63,558 bases of DNA from an uncultured Ruminococcus sp. (lineage in GTDB: Bacteria > Bacillota > Clostridia > Oscillospirales > Acutalibacteraceae): the NCBI GenBank assembly GCA_902785365.1, contig CACZYC010000008.1, positions 1 through 63,558 of the forward strand. The letters are read 5' to 3'. The position numbers and the translations under genes are program-made. Shown here piece after piece: positions 40,396 to 49,323 of this stretch. How positions within the stretch are numbered: position 1 is the stretch's first letter; each line of letters begins with the position of its first letter. The notes beneath the pieces are model-generated. The model had not been told where the DNA came from. It saw nothing but the letters and a program-made list of their open reading frames with translations, and searched no databases.

Positions 40396-41499
40396 ATGAA
40401 AAAAGTAATGGTAGTATTCGGCACGAGACCTGAGGCAATCAAAATGTGTCCACTCGTCAACGAGCTGAAAAGCAGAGAAAACTTAATAACAAAGGTTTGC
40501 GTCACTGGTCAGCACCGTCAGATGCTTGACATGGTGCTCGATGTATTTAATGTTGTTCCCGACTACGATCTCAGCATAATGAAGGACAAGCAGACGCTGT
40601 TCGATATTACAACAAATATCCTGAACAGAATCAGAGAAGTACTCGAATCTGAAAAGCCCGATGTTGTGCTTGTTCACGGCGATACATCGACTACATTTGT
40701 CACAGCGCTCGCTTGCTATTATTTGCAGATACCTGTTGGCCACGTTGAGGCTGGGCTTCGTACATACAACATCTATTCTCCGTATCCCGAGGAGTTTAAC
40801 CGTGAGGCGGTAGGAATAATAAGCAGTTACAATTTCGCTCCGACCGATATTTCCAAGCAGAACCTCATTTGCGAGGGAAAGAGTCCCAATACGGTTTATG
40901 TGACGGGCAACACAGTTATTGATGCTCTAAAAACAACTGTCCGTGAGGACTACACCCATCCTGAGCTCGAATGGGCAAAGGACAGCAGATTGATTATGTT
41001 GACTGCCCATCGCAGAGAAAACCTCGGCGAGCCTATGCACAGGATGTTCAGAGCTATTCGCCGAATTGTTGAGGAAACTCCCGATGTTAAGGTGATTTAC
41101 CCGATACATATGAACCCTGTTGTTCGCAAGGCAGCGGATGAAGAGCTGAAAAACAACGATCGAATCCGCTTGATTGAGCCGCTTGATGTGCTTGATTTCC
41201 ACAACTTTATGGCGCACAGCTACCTAATTCTTACGGACAGCGGCGGAATTCAGGAGGAAGCTCCGTCTCTCGGCAAGCCTGTCCTCGTTATGCGTGATAC
41301 AACCGAGCGCCCCGAGGGTATAGAAGCGGGCACATTAAAGCTCGTCGGGACCGACGAAGAAGTTATCTACAGAGAGTTCAAAAAGCTCCTGACTGATAAA
41401 GAAGAATACGAAAAGATGAGCAAAGCATCAAACCCCTATGGTGACGGCTTTGCGTGTAAAAGAATTGCGGATGTGTTGGTGAGGGATTTTGGAGAATAA
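40396..41499 (+). CDS. wecB: UDP-N-acetylglucosamine 2-epimerase (non-hydrolysing)
   Basis: A 367-residue enzyme that interconverts UDP-GlcNAc and UDP-ManNAc. Diagnostic text: VVFGTRPEAIKMCPLVNEL, GQHRQMLD, VHGDTSTTF, HVEAGLRT, PEEFNR, TAHRRENLG and LTDSGGIQEEAPSLGKPVLV. The length is typical. It supplies ManNAc, or a precursor of ManNAcA, to the polymer. No UDP-ManNAc dehydrogenase is seen nearby. Confidence 0.96.
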   Translation: MKKVMVVFGTRPEAIKMCPLVNELKSRENLITKVCVTGQHRQMLDMVLDVFNVVPDYDLSIMKDKQTLFDITTNILNRIREVLESEKPDVVLVHGDTSTTFVTALACYYLQIPVGHVEAGLRTYNIYSPYPEEFNREAVGIISSYNFAPTDISKQNLICEGKSPNTVYVTGNTVIDALKTTVREDYTHPELEWAKDSRLIMLTAHRRENLGEPMHRMFRAIRRIVEETPDVKVIYPIHMNPVVRKAADEELKNNDRIRLIEPLDVLDFHNFMAHSYLILTDSGGIQEEAPSLGKPVLVMRDTTERPEGIEAGTLKLVGTDEEVIYREFKKLLTDKEEYEKMSKASNPYGDGFACKRIADVLVRDFGE

Positions 41500-42370
41500 T
41501 TCAAAGGGTCTTGTTTCAATAGTTTTACCAATTTATAACGGCGAAAAGTATATGAGACAAAGCATTGAAAGTGTTATTAATCAAACGTATATGAACTGGG
41601 AACTGATTATCATTGATGATTGCTCTACTGATAGTACGCCTGATATAGCAAAAGAATATGCAAATCAAGACGAAAGAATTAAATACTATCGAAATGAAAC
41701 TAATCTAAAGTTGCCGAGAGGACTTAACAGAGGTTTTTCACTTTCAAAAGGCGAATATCTTACATGGACGTCTGATGATAATTTGTATTTACCAATTGCT
41801 ATTGAAAGAATGGTATCGACGATTGTAACAGAAAAAGCTGACTTTGTTTTTGCAACATGTGATGTAATTAATGAAAACAATGAAGTTGTTGAGATTATAA
41901 AAGCTCCCAAAGATTATAAAGATGCTGTTATAGGTTGGAATTTTGTCGGTGCATGTTTTATGTATACTCGAACAGTATATGAAACAATTGGCGAATATGA
42001 TACAAACAAGTTTCTGGTTGAGGATTATGATTACTGGTTAAGAATCTTCAGTAGATTTTGTGTTGCAAACATTCAGGATGTTTTGTATCAATATCGTTGG
42101 CATGATGGTGCACTTACCAGTACAGAAAAAAAAGATAGAATAAACTCAATGTGTGAGAAAGTATTATGGGATAATATTGGAAATTACAATAATTTGAGTT
42201 TAAAGCAAAAATATTATTTATATTCACACTTACATAGACTACGTCAATCAAAAGAAGATAAGAAGGAAAGAAACAAGTATAAACTTAAGTTAAGTATTTT
42301 AAATAAATACTATCTTATATTTTATAATACTCCGCATAGAATACAATCTGTTTTCACTAGAAAGAAATAA
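41489..42370 (+). CDS. Glycosyltransferase family 2
   Basis: A 293-residue GT-A enzyme: LVSIVLPIYNGEKYMRQSIE, IDDCSTDSTPDI, then SDDNLYLP (DxD-like). The start is a TTG at 41489 that overlaps the end of wecB; it gives the conserved N-terminus and there is no better ATG. AT-rich, like the next gene, in contrast to wecB. Confidence 0.88.
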   Translation: MENNSKGLVSIVLPIYNGEKYMRQSIESVINQTYMNWELIIIDDCSTDSTPDIAKEYANQDERIKYYRNETNLKLPRGLNRGFSLSKGEYLTWTSDDNLYLPIAIERMVSTIVTEKADFVFATCDVINENNEVVEIIKAPKDYKDAVIGWNFVGACFMYTRTVYETIGEYDTNKFLVEDYDYWLRIFSRFCVANIQDVLYQYRWHDGALTSTEKKDRINSMCEKVLWDNIGNYNNLSLKQKYYLYSHLHRLRQSKEDKKERNKYKLKLSILNKYYLIFYNTPHRIQSVFTRKK

Positions 42371-42375
42371 GACAA

Positions 42376-43620
42376 ATGAGTAGAATATTAGTTTATAAAA
42401 ATATTGACATCAAGAATAAATCAAACTATAAAACTATGGCAGAAACCTTCTCGAAAAAATATGGTGTGGATTGTCCTAATTTTGGAAATAAACTTTGGTA
42501 TCAAGGCATTATTTCGGAAGTATCAACGGAAGAAAACGTTATAACATATTATAATAATTCATTTACATCAGATTACATTAACAGTAATTTCGACATTATG
42601 CTTTACCCTATGGCGAATATTTTTTCTATTGAATTTTCAAAGGGACTAGATCCGATAACGGATTTCATTAAGAGATTAAACATTCCAGTTTATATTATTT
42701 CTTGTGGAGTACAATGTGATAGTTATGATGATTTAAATGGCTTAGTGAACGAAATAGGAGAAATTTCAAATAGATTTATTAGAGCAGTTTATCATTCTGG
42801 AGGAGACTTTGCATTAAGAGGATATTTTTCCGCTGAATTCTTTCAAAAACTAGGGTATAACGATCTAAATGTTGTTGGATGCCCATCTCTGTTTCAGTGT
42901 GGGCCAGACTTAAGAGTTGAAAAAAACAATGTTTCAATTAAAAAATTCAAAGTAGCAGTAAATGGGAAATCTGAAATAGCACTTCCAATATTAAAAAATT
43001 GTGATAGTGTTTTTTATGATCAAGATGTGCTTTTCGACATTCTATATAACACTAAAACATATTTACCAATTAATTCAAGCGTGAAGGAAAACATAAGATG
43101 GCTGAAATCTTCTGGATTTGGTTTTTATTTGACAGATTTGATTATAGAAGATAGAATTCGATTGTTGTCTGATATGTGGGACTGGCAACATAGTCTACAG
43201 AATGAAGGTTTTTGTTTTTCTTTCGGTACAAGAATTCATGGTAATATTATGGCCATTCTTTCAGGAGTGCCATCATTAATCGTTAATGTCGATTCAAGGG
43301 TAAAAGAGATGGCAGAATTCTATGATATCCCAAGTGTTGATTATAGTGATGCCTTGAAACAAGTCAGTAACAAAGAGTCATTATATAAATTGTACGAAAA
43401 AACTGATTATTCTAAGTTTAACTCGAAATATAACGAAAAGTATAATGCGTTTAATGACTTTTTGATAAAAAAAGGTATAGTAAAAAATATGAATATAAAC
43501 AATCCATTTTTAAACTGTAGTGACGGGAACTACCCAAAATGTGCAACGGATGAAGCAAAGCAACGAGCAAAAAAAATAAGAAAATATAGCTTTTTGTATA
43601 AAGCATTATTACGTTTGTAG
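42376..43620 (+). CDS. Polysaccharide pyruvyl transferase family protein
   Basis: A 414-residue protein with the GT-B-like pyruvyl transferase layout: NFGNKLWYQGI near the N-terminus, PVYIISCGVQCDS, a central FALRGYFSAEFFQKLGY, and the C-terminal SFGTRIHGNIMAILSGVPSL. It would transfer pyruvate from phosphoenolpyruvate to a sugar as a ketal, adding negative charge. It could also be one of the family members with another acceptor. Clearly AT-rich. Confidence 0.85.
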   Translation: MSRILVYKNIDIKNKSNYKTMAETFSKKYGVDCPNFGNKLWYQGIISEVSTEENVITYYNNSFTSDYINSNFDIMLYPMANIFSIEFSKGLDPITDFIKRLNIPVYIISCGVQCDSYDDLNGLVNEIGEISNRFIRAVYHSGGDFALRGYFSAEFFQKLGYNDLNVVGCPSLFQCGPDLRVEKNNVSIKKFKVAVNGKSEIALPILKNCDSVFYDQDVLFDILYNTKTYLPINSSVKENIRWLKSSGFGFYLTDLIIEDRIRLLSDMWDWQHSLQNEGFCFSFGTRIHGNIMAILSGVPSLIVNVDSRVKEMAEFYDIPSVDYSDALKQVSNKESLYKLYEKTDYSKFNSKYNEKYNAFNDFLIKKGIVKNMNINNPFLNCSDGNYPKCATDEAKQRAKKIRKYSFLYKALLRL

Positions 43621-43672
43621 TTATTGAATTATTAGATTGTAAATATGTATTATTTGAGAGTGGAGAAGTATA

Positions 43673-45208
43673 ATGGCTAAAAGTCAACTTAGAATAGGAG
43701 CAGTATTGTCATATATTAATATGGCTATAGGTACACTTATACCTATGTTTTACACTCCGATTATGCTCGAGCTGCTGGGACAAAGTGAATATGGTTTATA
43801 TAAATTGTCAAGTAGTGTTACGAGCTATTTGGCTCTTATCTCATTTGGTATAGGTTCTGCTGTTGTAAGATATTTGACAAAGTATAGAACCGAAGGCGAC
43901 AAAGACGGCGAAGAGGGTATCTTTGGTTTATTCAATGTTATTTTTGCAATTATTTCTGTAATTACTGTTATTGCAGGAATTGTAATTGTATTTATTCTTG
44001 AACCTATTTACGGAAATGCTATAAACAATCCCGAACAAATGATGGAGATGAGAATCCTTGTTCTCATCTTAAGCTGCACAACCGCTCTTTCTTTCTTATG
44101 CACTCCATATAACGCTGTAGTAACAAGTCATGAGAGATTTGTTTTTTTACAACTTATAAATATTATTACAACGGTTCTCGTTCCTGTGGTAAATATTATT
44201 GTTCTGTATATGGGATTTAAGTCCATAGGAATTGTTGCATCCTCTTTGATTTTGAATATAATTGTCCAAATTCTTTACATTATTTATGTAAGGCGTAGCA
44301 TAAAGCTCAGACCGAATTATAAAAATATGCCCAAATATCTTATCAAGGAAATACTTGTGTTTTCGTTCTGGATTTTTGTGGCTAATGTTGTAATGCAACT
44401 TTACAATTCTACTGATACATTGATAATCGGAGCGGTTCCCGCATTGGCAACTATAGGTGTTGCTGTTTATAATATCGGAGTAACATTTAACAATATGGTA
44501 CAGAGCTTTTCTGTTGGAATTCTTAGTGTTCTTACACCTAAAGTTAACGGAATGGTGTTTAGCGGAAAAAGTAATACTGAGCTTACCGATTTGATGATAA
44601 GGATTGGCAGGCTTCAGTGTTATATAGTATCTTTAGTTGTAACTGGATTTATAGCTTTTGGAAGGCAGTTTATATCGCTTTGGGTAGGAGATGAAAATCT
44701 TGATGCATACTGGGTTGCACTAGTTACCATGATACCGGCTTGTATACCATTAATCCAGAATGTTGCTTTAAGCACAATTGTTGCTATGAACAAGCATAAG
44801 TTTAGATCAATTGTTTTTTTAGCTATTGCAACGATCAATGTTATTGGTACTATTATTTGTGTAAATAGTTTTGGAATAATCGGCGCGGCGGTTGTAACGG
44901 GAGCCGCTAACATTCTGGGAACAGGGTTTATTATGAACTGGTATTACTGGAAAAAAATCGGTCTTGAAATTCCAAGATTCTGGAAAAGTGTGGGACATCT
45001 ATTTATTATTCCAATCATTATGTGTGTGATAGCGCTTATTGCCTTTAACTTTATTCAACTGAATAGTTGGCTTATGTTATTACCATTTATTGCGATTTAC
45101 GCAATAGTTTTCATAGTATTGAACTGGCTTTTCGTTATGAATGATTATGAAAAGGATATATTCAGGGGACCATTGAGAAAAATAAAGAATAAATTAAAGA
45201 AGGTTTAG
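43673..45208 (+). CDS. Wzx-like oligosaccharide flippase
   Basis: A 511-residue protein with about 14 membrane segments of the MOP/MVF superfamily, starting LRIGAVLSYINMAIGTLIPM. It carries the usual early LLGQSEYGLYKL motif. It would flip the lipid-linked repeat unit to the outer face for the EpsG-like polymerase. GGAG precedes the ATG; the 52-bp gap before it is empty. Confidence 0.92.
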   Translation: MAKSQLRIGAVLSYINMAIGTLIPMFYTPIMLELLGQSEYGLYKLSSSVTSYLALISFGIGSAVVRYLTKYRTEGDKDGEEGIFGLFNVIFAIISVITVIAGIVIVFILEPIYGNAINNPEQMMEMRILVLILSCTTALSFLCTPYNAVVTSHERFVFLQLINIITTVLVPVVNIIVLYMGFKSIGIVASSLILNIIVQILYIIYVRRSIKLRPNYKNMPKYLIKEILVFSFWIFVANVVMQLYNSTDTLIIGAVPALATIGVAVYNIGVTFNNMVQSFSVGILSVLTPKVNGMVFSGKSNTELTDLMIRIGRLQCYIVSLVVTGFIAFGRQFISLWVGDENLDAYWVALVTMIPACIPLIQNVALSTIVAMNKHKFRSIVFLAIATINVIGTIICVNSFGIIGAAVVTGAANILGTGFIMNWYYWKKIGLEIPRFWKSVGHLFIIPIIMCVIALIAFNFIQLNSWLMLLPFIAIYAIVFIVLNWLFVMNDYEKDIFRGPLRKIKNKLKKV

Positions 45209-45209
45209 T

Positions 45210-46019
45210 ATGATGCACCCCATTAAATCAATAGTAGCGCAAAATCAGAATCGAATGAATAAAAACTATGACAATTGTATATACGGAAAAAAACTAAAAC
45301 AATTCAAAGATACACATAAAGGTGAAACTTGTTTTATCATAGGTAATGGACCTTCACTTAAGGTTGAGGATTTGACAAAAATTTACAAACTTGGGATTCC
45401 GTCTTTTGCGTTTAACAGGATATTCTGTATATTTGACGAAACGCCGTGGCGACCGACTTATTATGTTTCTCAGGATATCAATGTTACATACGGAATTGAG
45501 GAACAATTCAAGAGTCTTGATCTAAAATATAAGTTTTTGCCTGTACGATGGAAATGGTATGAGAACTTTACAATCCCGAACGCGTTTTATTATAAAACAA
45601 TAAACTCGGAAACAGATGAGGCTTTCGGCTTTTCAAAAGATTTTGTAAAAGAGGTCGTTGACGCGCCAACTGTAGCCTATACCGCTTTTCAGCTTGCGTA
45701 TTATATGGGTTTCAGGAGATTCTATCTTATCGGTTTTGACCAAAGCTATAAGATTGCTAAGGACAAAGACGGAAACATAGTTGTTAACGATAAACTTGAA
45801 AAAGACTATGTCAGCGATAAATACAGAAATGAAGAAACAGATGACCTGATTATTCCGAATCTTTACGAAATGAACAAGGCTTTTATATCTCTTGATTATC
45901 ATATTAAGAACAAGAATATTGATGTTGAAGCATATAACGCTACCCGAGGCGGTATGCTCGAGGTTCTTGAACGTAAAGATTTAGATGAAGTGTTCAGAGA
46001 ATTGGAGAGTAAAAAGTAA
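45210..46019 (+). CDS. MptE-like (DUF115) Rossmann-type protein
   Basis: A 269-residue protein. GETCFIIGNGPSLKVEDL is the MptE-like/DUF115 nucleotide-binding loop, and AYYMGFRRFYLIGFDQSYK the second signature. The domain occurs in 6-hydroxymethylpterin pyrophosphokinases and in flagellin glycosylation (Maf-type) proteins that transfer nonulosonic acids. Here it lies directly before a CMP-sugar synthetase, so it may be the transferase for that CMP-sugar. The C-terminus of the 46686 protein is a related domain. Confidence 0.78.
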   Translation: MMHPIKSIVAQNQNRMNKNYDNCIYGKKLKQFKDTHKGETCFIIGNGPSLKVEDLTKIYKLGIPSFAFNRIFCIFDETPWRPTYYVSQDINVTYGIEEQFKSLDLKYKFLPVRWKWYENFTIPNAFYYKTINSETDEAFGFSKDFVKEVVDAPTVAYTAFQLAYYMGFRRFYLIGFDQSYKIAKDKDGNIVVNDKLEKDYVSDKYRNEETDDLIIPNLYEMNKAFISLDYHIKNKNIDVEAYNATRGGMLEVLERKDLDEVFRELESKK

Positions 46020-46679
46020 TTGAAGACTGTAGCAATAGTTCCGATGAAATTGAATAACCGAAGGTTGCCGCAAAAAAACACCAAGTCTTTCACAAACGGT
46101 AAGCCGTTGTGTTGGTATATTCTTTCAACTTTACTGACGGTTGAAGGCGTAGACGAGGTTTATGTATATTGCAGCAATCCCGATATCAAAGAGTTCATCC
46201 CCGAAAGAGTAAAATATCTTCGCAGAAGTGAATCTTTGGATCAGGATACCACAAAAATGAATGAGGTTTTAAAAGCATTTGCTAATGATGTTACAGCCGA
46301 CGTTTATGTAATGACGCATACAACGGCGCCGTTTATCTCAAAAGAGTCTATAGAAAAAGGTCTGCACGCCGTAATCAGCGGCGAATATGATTCATCATTT
46401 GCGGCTAAGAAACTTCAGGATTTTCTTTGGAAGGACGGCGCGCCGTTTAACTATGAGCTTGATAATATTCCGTGTACTCAGGATTTGTCGCCTCTATTTG
46501 AGGAAACAAGCGGCTTTTACATTTATAAAAACGAGGTTATGACAAAGTTCGGTCGCCGAATAGGGGACAAGCCGTTTATAGTTGAAGTAAGTGAAATCGA
46601 GAGCATCGACATTGATGAGCCTGAAGATTTTATGATTGCCGACGCTATTTATAATCACATTTATAAAGACAAGGATTAA
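46020..46679 (+). CDS. CMP-sugar synthetase (NeuA/KdsB-like cytidylyltransferase)
   Basis: A 219-residue protein of the acylneuraminate cytidylyltransferase family. It starts VAIVPMKLNNRRLPQKNTKS (CTP loop, with LNNRRLPQKN for the usual RxGSKRxxxKN) and has HTTAPFIS, SGFYIYK and the metal-binding ESIDIDEPEDF. The start is a TTG that abuts the upstream stop. No NeuB-type nonulosonate synthase is in the window, so the acid activated is not an ordinary sialic acid made by NeuB; the downstream aldolase may supply it. Confidence 0.85.
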   Translation: MKTVAIVPMKLNNRRLPQKNTKSFTNGKPLCWYILSTLLTVEGVDEVYVYCSNPDIKEFIPERVKYLRRSESLDQDTTKMNEVLKAFANDVTADVYVMTHTTAPFISKESIEKGLHAVISGEYDSSFAAKKLQDFLWKDGAPFNYELDNIPCTQDLSPLFEETSGFYIYKNEVMTKFGRRIGDKPFIVEVSEIESIDIDEPEDFMIADAIYNHIYKDKD

Positions 46680-46685
46680 CAGTAT

Positions 46686-48257
46686 ATGAATAAAGTTAGT
46701 ATACTTGACTGTACCCTCCGTGACGGCGGATATTGTAACAATTGGGAATTTGGATTTAATAATATCCGAAAGATTACCGATGGCATTGTAAACGCCGGTA
46801 TTGAGATTGTTGAGTGCGGTTTTCTAACCAACAAAATAGAATATAATAAAGACGCTTCTAAGTATACAACTGTTGAAGAGATTGCTGCCGTAATTCCTGA
46901 AAACCGAAACGGTAAGATTTTTGTCGCCATGATGAATTATGGTGAGTATAATCTGGATGAGCTTCCCGCTTGTGATGGCAAGTCAATTGACGGCATTCGT
47001 CTTGCATTTCATAAAAAAGATTTGACGAAAGCAATAGAGGTATGTGAGAAGATAAAAGAGAAGGGGTACCTTGTCTTTATTCAGGCTATGGTTTCGCTCG
47101 CATATTCCGATAACGAGTTCTTATGCCTCATAAACCGCGTAAACGAAATCCAACCTTATGCTTTCTACATAGTTGATAGTTTCGGTATGATGAAAAGCAA
47201 GGATTTAATTAGGCTTTTCTATGTGGTTGAGCATAATCTTGATGAGAATATCTGGATTGGTTTCCATTCTCATAATAACTTGCAACTCGCCTACTCAAAC
47301 GCGCAGACATTGTGTACTGTAACGACAAACAGAAATCTGATTATTGACGCTTCGGTTTATGGAATGGGTAGAGGCGCGGGGAATCTTAACACAGAGCTTT
47401 TTGTTAATTATCTTAACGAAAACGCTGATAAGAATTATGATATTAAACCGCTTCTTACCATAATTGATGAGATTCTCAATGAGTTTTATCAGCGCAATTA
47501 TTGGGGATATTCTCTGCCGAATTACCTTTCCGCTTCACACAACGCTCATCCCAATTATGCCGGTTATCTTGACGATAAGAAAACGCTCACAGTTGATGAT
47601 ATGGACGAGATTTTCTCGATGATGGACGATGAGAAGAAGGTGCACTTTGACAGTAAGTATATCGAAACGCTTTATTTAAGATATATGGAAAAAGGTACTG
47701 TCAACAACAATCATATAGAAGATTTGAAAACAGCTATTAAAGGGAAAAAACTTCTTTTAGTAGCTCCGGGTAAAAGTTCATCGGACGAAAAAGACAAGGT
47801 TATTTCTTTTAAAGAAAATAAAGACGTTGTTACTGTCAGTGTTAACTTTGCCTATGATGAGTTTGATTACATTTTCCTCAGTAACCTAAGACGTTACAAA
47901 GAGCTTGAAAACATGGTTAAAGGAAAGTGTATTGTAACTTCTAATATTTCCACAAGTGAAGCTTACTTGCAAACTCCGTACAAAGCTCTTTTGAATAACG
48001 AGGAAGCAGTTAAGGATAACGCCGGACTAATGGCAATAAAGTTCTTTATCTCTCTCGGTGTCAAGGAGATTTATCTCGCGGGTTTTGACGGATATACACA
48101 CGATGTCAAAGAGAATTACGGTGACACAAAGCTTGAGTTTATCAGCAAAAACGCTGTTCTTGACGCTATGAATGAGGGGATGAATAAGGTCCTTGCTCAG
48201 TATAGCCAATCAGTCAGTATCATTTTTATTACCGAACCCAAGCATTTACATATTTAA
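46686..48257 (+). CDS. HMGL-type aldolase fused to a DUF115-like domain
   Basis: A 523-residue protein. Residues 1 to ~330 are an HMG-CoA-lyase/DRE-TIM barrel (ILDCTLRDGGYCNNWEFGFN, then GFHSHNNLQLAYSN and VYGMGRGAGNLNTEL), as in 4-hydroxy-2-oxovalerate aldolase. The metal site Asp (LDCTLRDGG) and HSH are intact. Residues about 345-523 form a second domain (GKKLLLVAPGKSSSDEKDKV, then AIKFFISLGVKEIYLAGFDG) that resembles the DUF115 protein two genes upstream. The fusion suggests that formation and use of a keto-acid sugar are linked. The reaction is unknown; pyruvate-type aldol chemistry is likely. Confidence 0.8.
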   Translation: MNKVSILDCTLRDGGYCNNWEFGFNNIRKITDGIVNAGIEIVECGFLTNKIEYNKDASKYTTVEEIAAVIPENRNGKIFVAMMNYGEYNLDELPACDGKSIDGIRLAFHKKDLTKAIEVCEKIKEKGYLVFIQAMVSLAYSDNEFLCLINRVNEIQPYAFYIVDSFGMMKSKDLIRLFYVVEHNLDENIWIGFHSHNNLQLAYSNAQTLCTVTTNRNLIIDASVYGMGRGAGNLNTELFVNYLNENADKNYDIKPLLTIIDEILNEFYQRNYWGYSLPNYLSASHNAHPNYAGYLDDKKTLTVDDMDEIFSMMDDEKKVHFDSKYIETLYLRYMEKGTVNNNHIEDLKTAIKGKKLLLVAPGKSSSDEKDKVISFKENKDVVTVSVNFAYDEFDYIFLSNLRRYKELENMVKGKCIVTSNISTSEAYLQTPYKALLNNEEAVKDNAGLMAIKFFISLGVKEIYLAGFDGYTHDVKENYGDTKLEFISKNAVLDAMNEGMNKVLAQYSQSVSIIFITEPKHLHI

Positions 48258-48268
48258 TTGGAGGAATA

Positions 48269-49294
48269 ATGAAAGTATTGTGTTTTGGAGAGCTTTTGTT
48301 GAGGCTTTCCTCACCGGGGTACAACAGATTGTTTCAGAAGGATAGTTTGGACGCAACGTTCTGCGGCGGAGAAGCTAATGTTGCGGTTTCTCTCTCGAAT
48401 TTCGGAATTAACAGTGAGTTTGTAACAAAGCTTCCCAACAATGATGTCGGAATGGCGGCGGAGAAATCCTTAAAATATTTTGGTGTTAACACCGATAAGA
48501 TTGTCTACGGTGACGGAAGAATGGGGCTCTATTATCTTGAAAAAGGAGCGTCTCAGCGTCCGTCAAAGGTTATTTATGACAGAGCTTATTCGGTTATTGC
48601 TATGGCTGATAAGAGTGAGTTCGATTGGAACAAAATATTTGACGGAGTTGACTGGTTTCACTGGACAGGAATAAATCCGGCACTCGGAGATAACGTAGCT
48701 GAAATTTGCGAACTGGCTTGCAAGGCGGCTAAATCAAAAGGAATAATAATATCTTGTGATTTGAACTTCAGAAAGAATCTGTGGACCAGCAAAAAGGCGC
48801 AGAGTGTTATGAAAAGGCTGATGCCATATGTTGATGTCTGTATTGCCAACGAGGAGGACGCCGATAAAGTTCTCGGAATCAAAGCGAGCGATACTGACGT
48901 TGAGAACGGCGAACTAAGTTTTTCAGGCTATAAAAAGGTTGCTGAAGAAATCTGTACGACCTATGGATGTGAAAAGGTTGCCATAACCCTCAGAAAAAGC
49001 TATTCCGCCAGCAGAAACGGCTGGAGCGGTCTTATATATGACGGTAAAACCGGAGAGTGTGTTCACTCGACAGAGTATGATATTCAGATTGTCGACCGTG
49101 TAGGCGGCGGCGACAGCTTTACCGCAGGTGTGATTTATGGTATAATAAAAAGAATGACCGATAAAGAAACAGTAGAATTTGCAGCGGCTGCAAGCTGCTT
49201 AAAGCATACTGTTGAAGGAGACTTCAACCGCGTCACCGTGCAGGATGTCAAATCCCTGCTTCAAAACGGCGGCAACGGCAGAGTGCAGAGGTAA
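48269..49294 (+). CDS. PfkB-family sugar kinase (2-keto-3-deoxygluconate kinase-like)
   Basis: A 341-residue ribokinase-fold protein: KVLCFGELLLRLSSPGYNRL, FCGGEANVAVSLSNFG, and the C-terminal catalytic signature DRVGGGDSFTAGVIYG. The wording is closest to KDG kinases. In this locus it probably phosphorylates a 2-keto-3-deoxy sugar acid or another precursor in the same pathway as the aldolase and cytidylyltransferase; that is inference. GGAGG precedes the ATG. Confidence 0.85.
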   Translation: MKVLCFGELLLRLSSPGYNRLFQKDSLDATFCGGEANVAVSLSNFGINSEFVTKLPNNDVGMAAEKSLKYFGVNTDKIVYGDGRMGLYYLEKGASQRPSKVIYDRAYSVIAMADKSEFDWNKIFDGVDWFHWTGINPALGDNVAEICELACKAAKSKGIIISCDLNFRKNLWTSKKAQSVMKRLMPYVDVCIANEEDADKVLGIKASDTDVENGELSFSGYKKVAEEICTTYGCEKVAITLRKSYSASRNGWSGLIYDGKTGECVHSTEYDIQIVDRVGGGDSFTAGVIYGIIKRMTDKETVEFAAAASCLKHTVEGDFNRVTVQDVKSLLQNGGNGRVQR

Positions 49295-49323
49295 GCTAAA
49301 AAAACAGTAAGGTATAGTATCAT

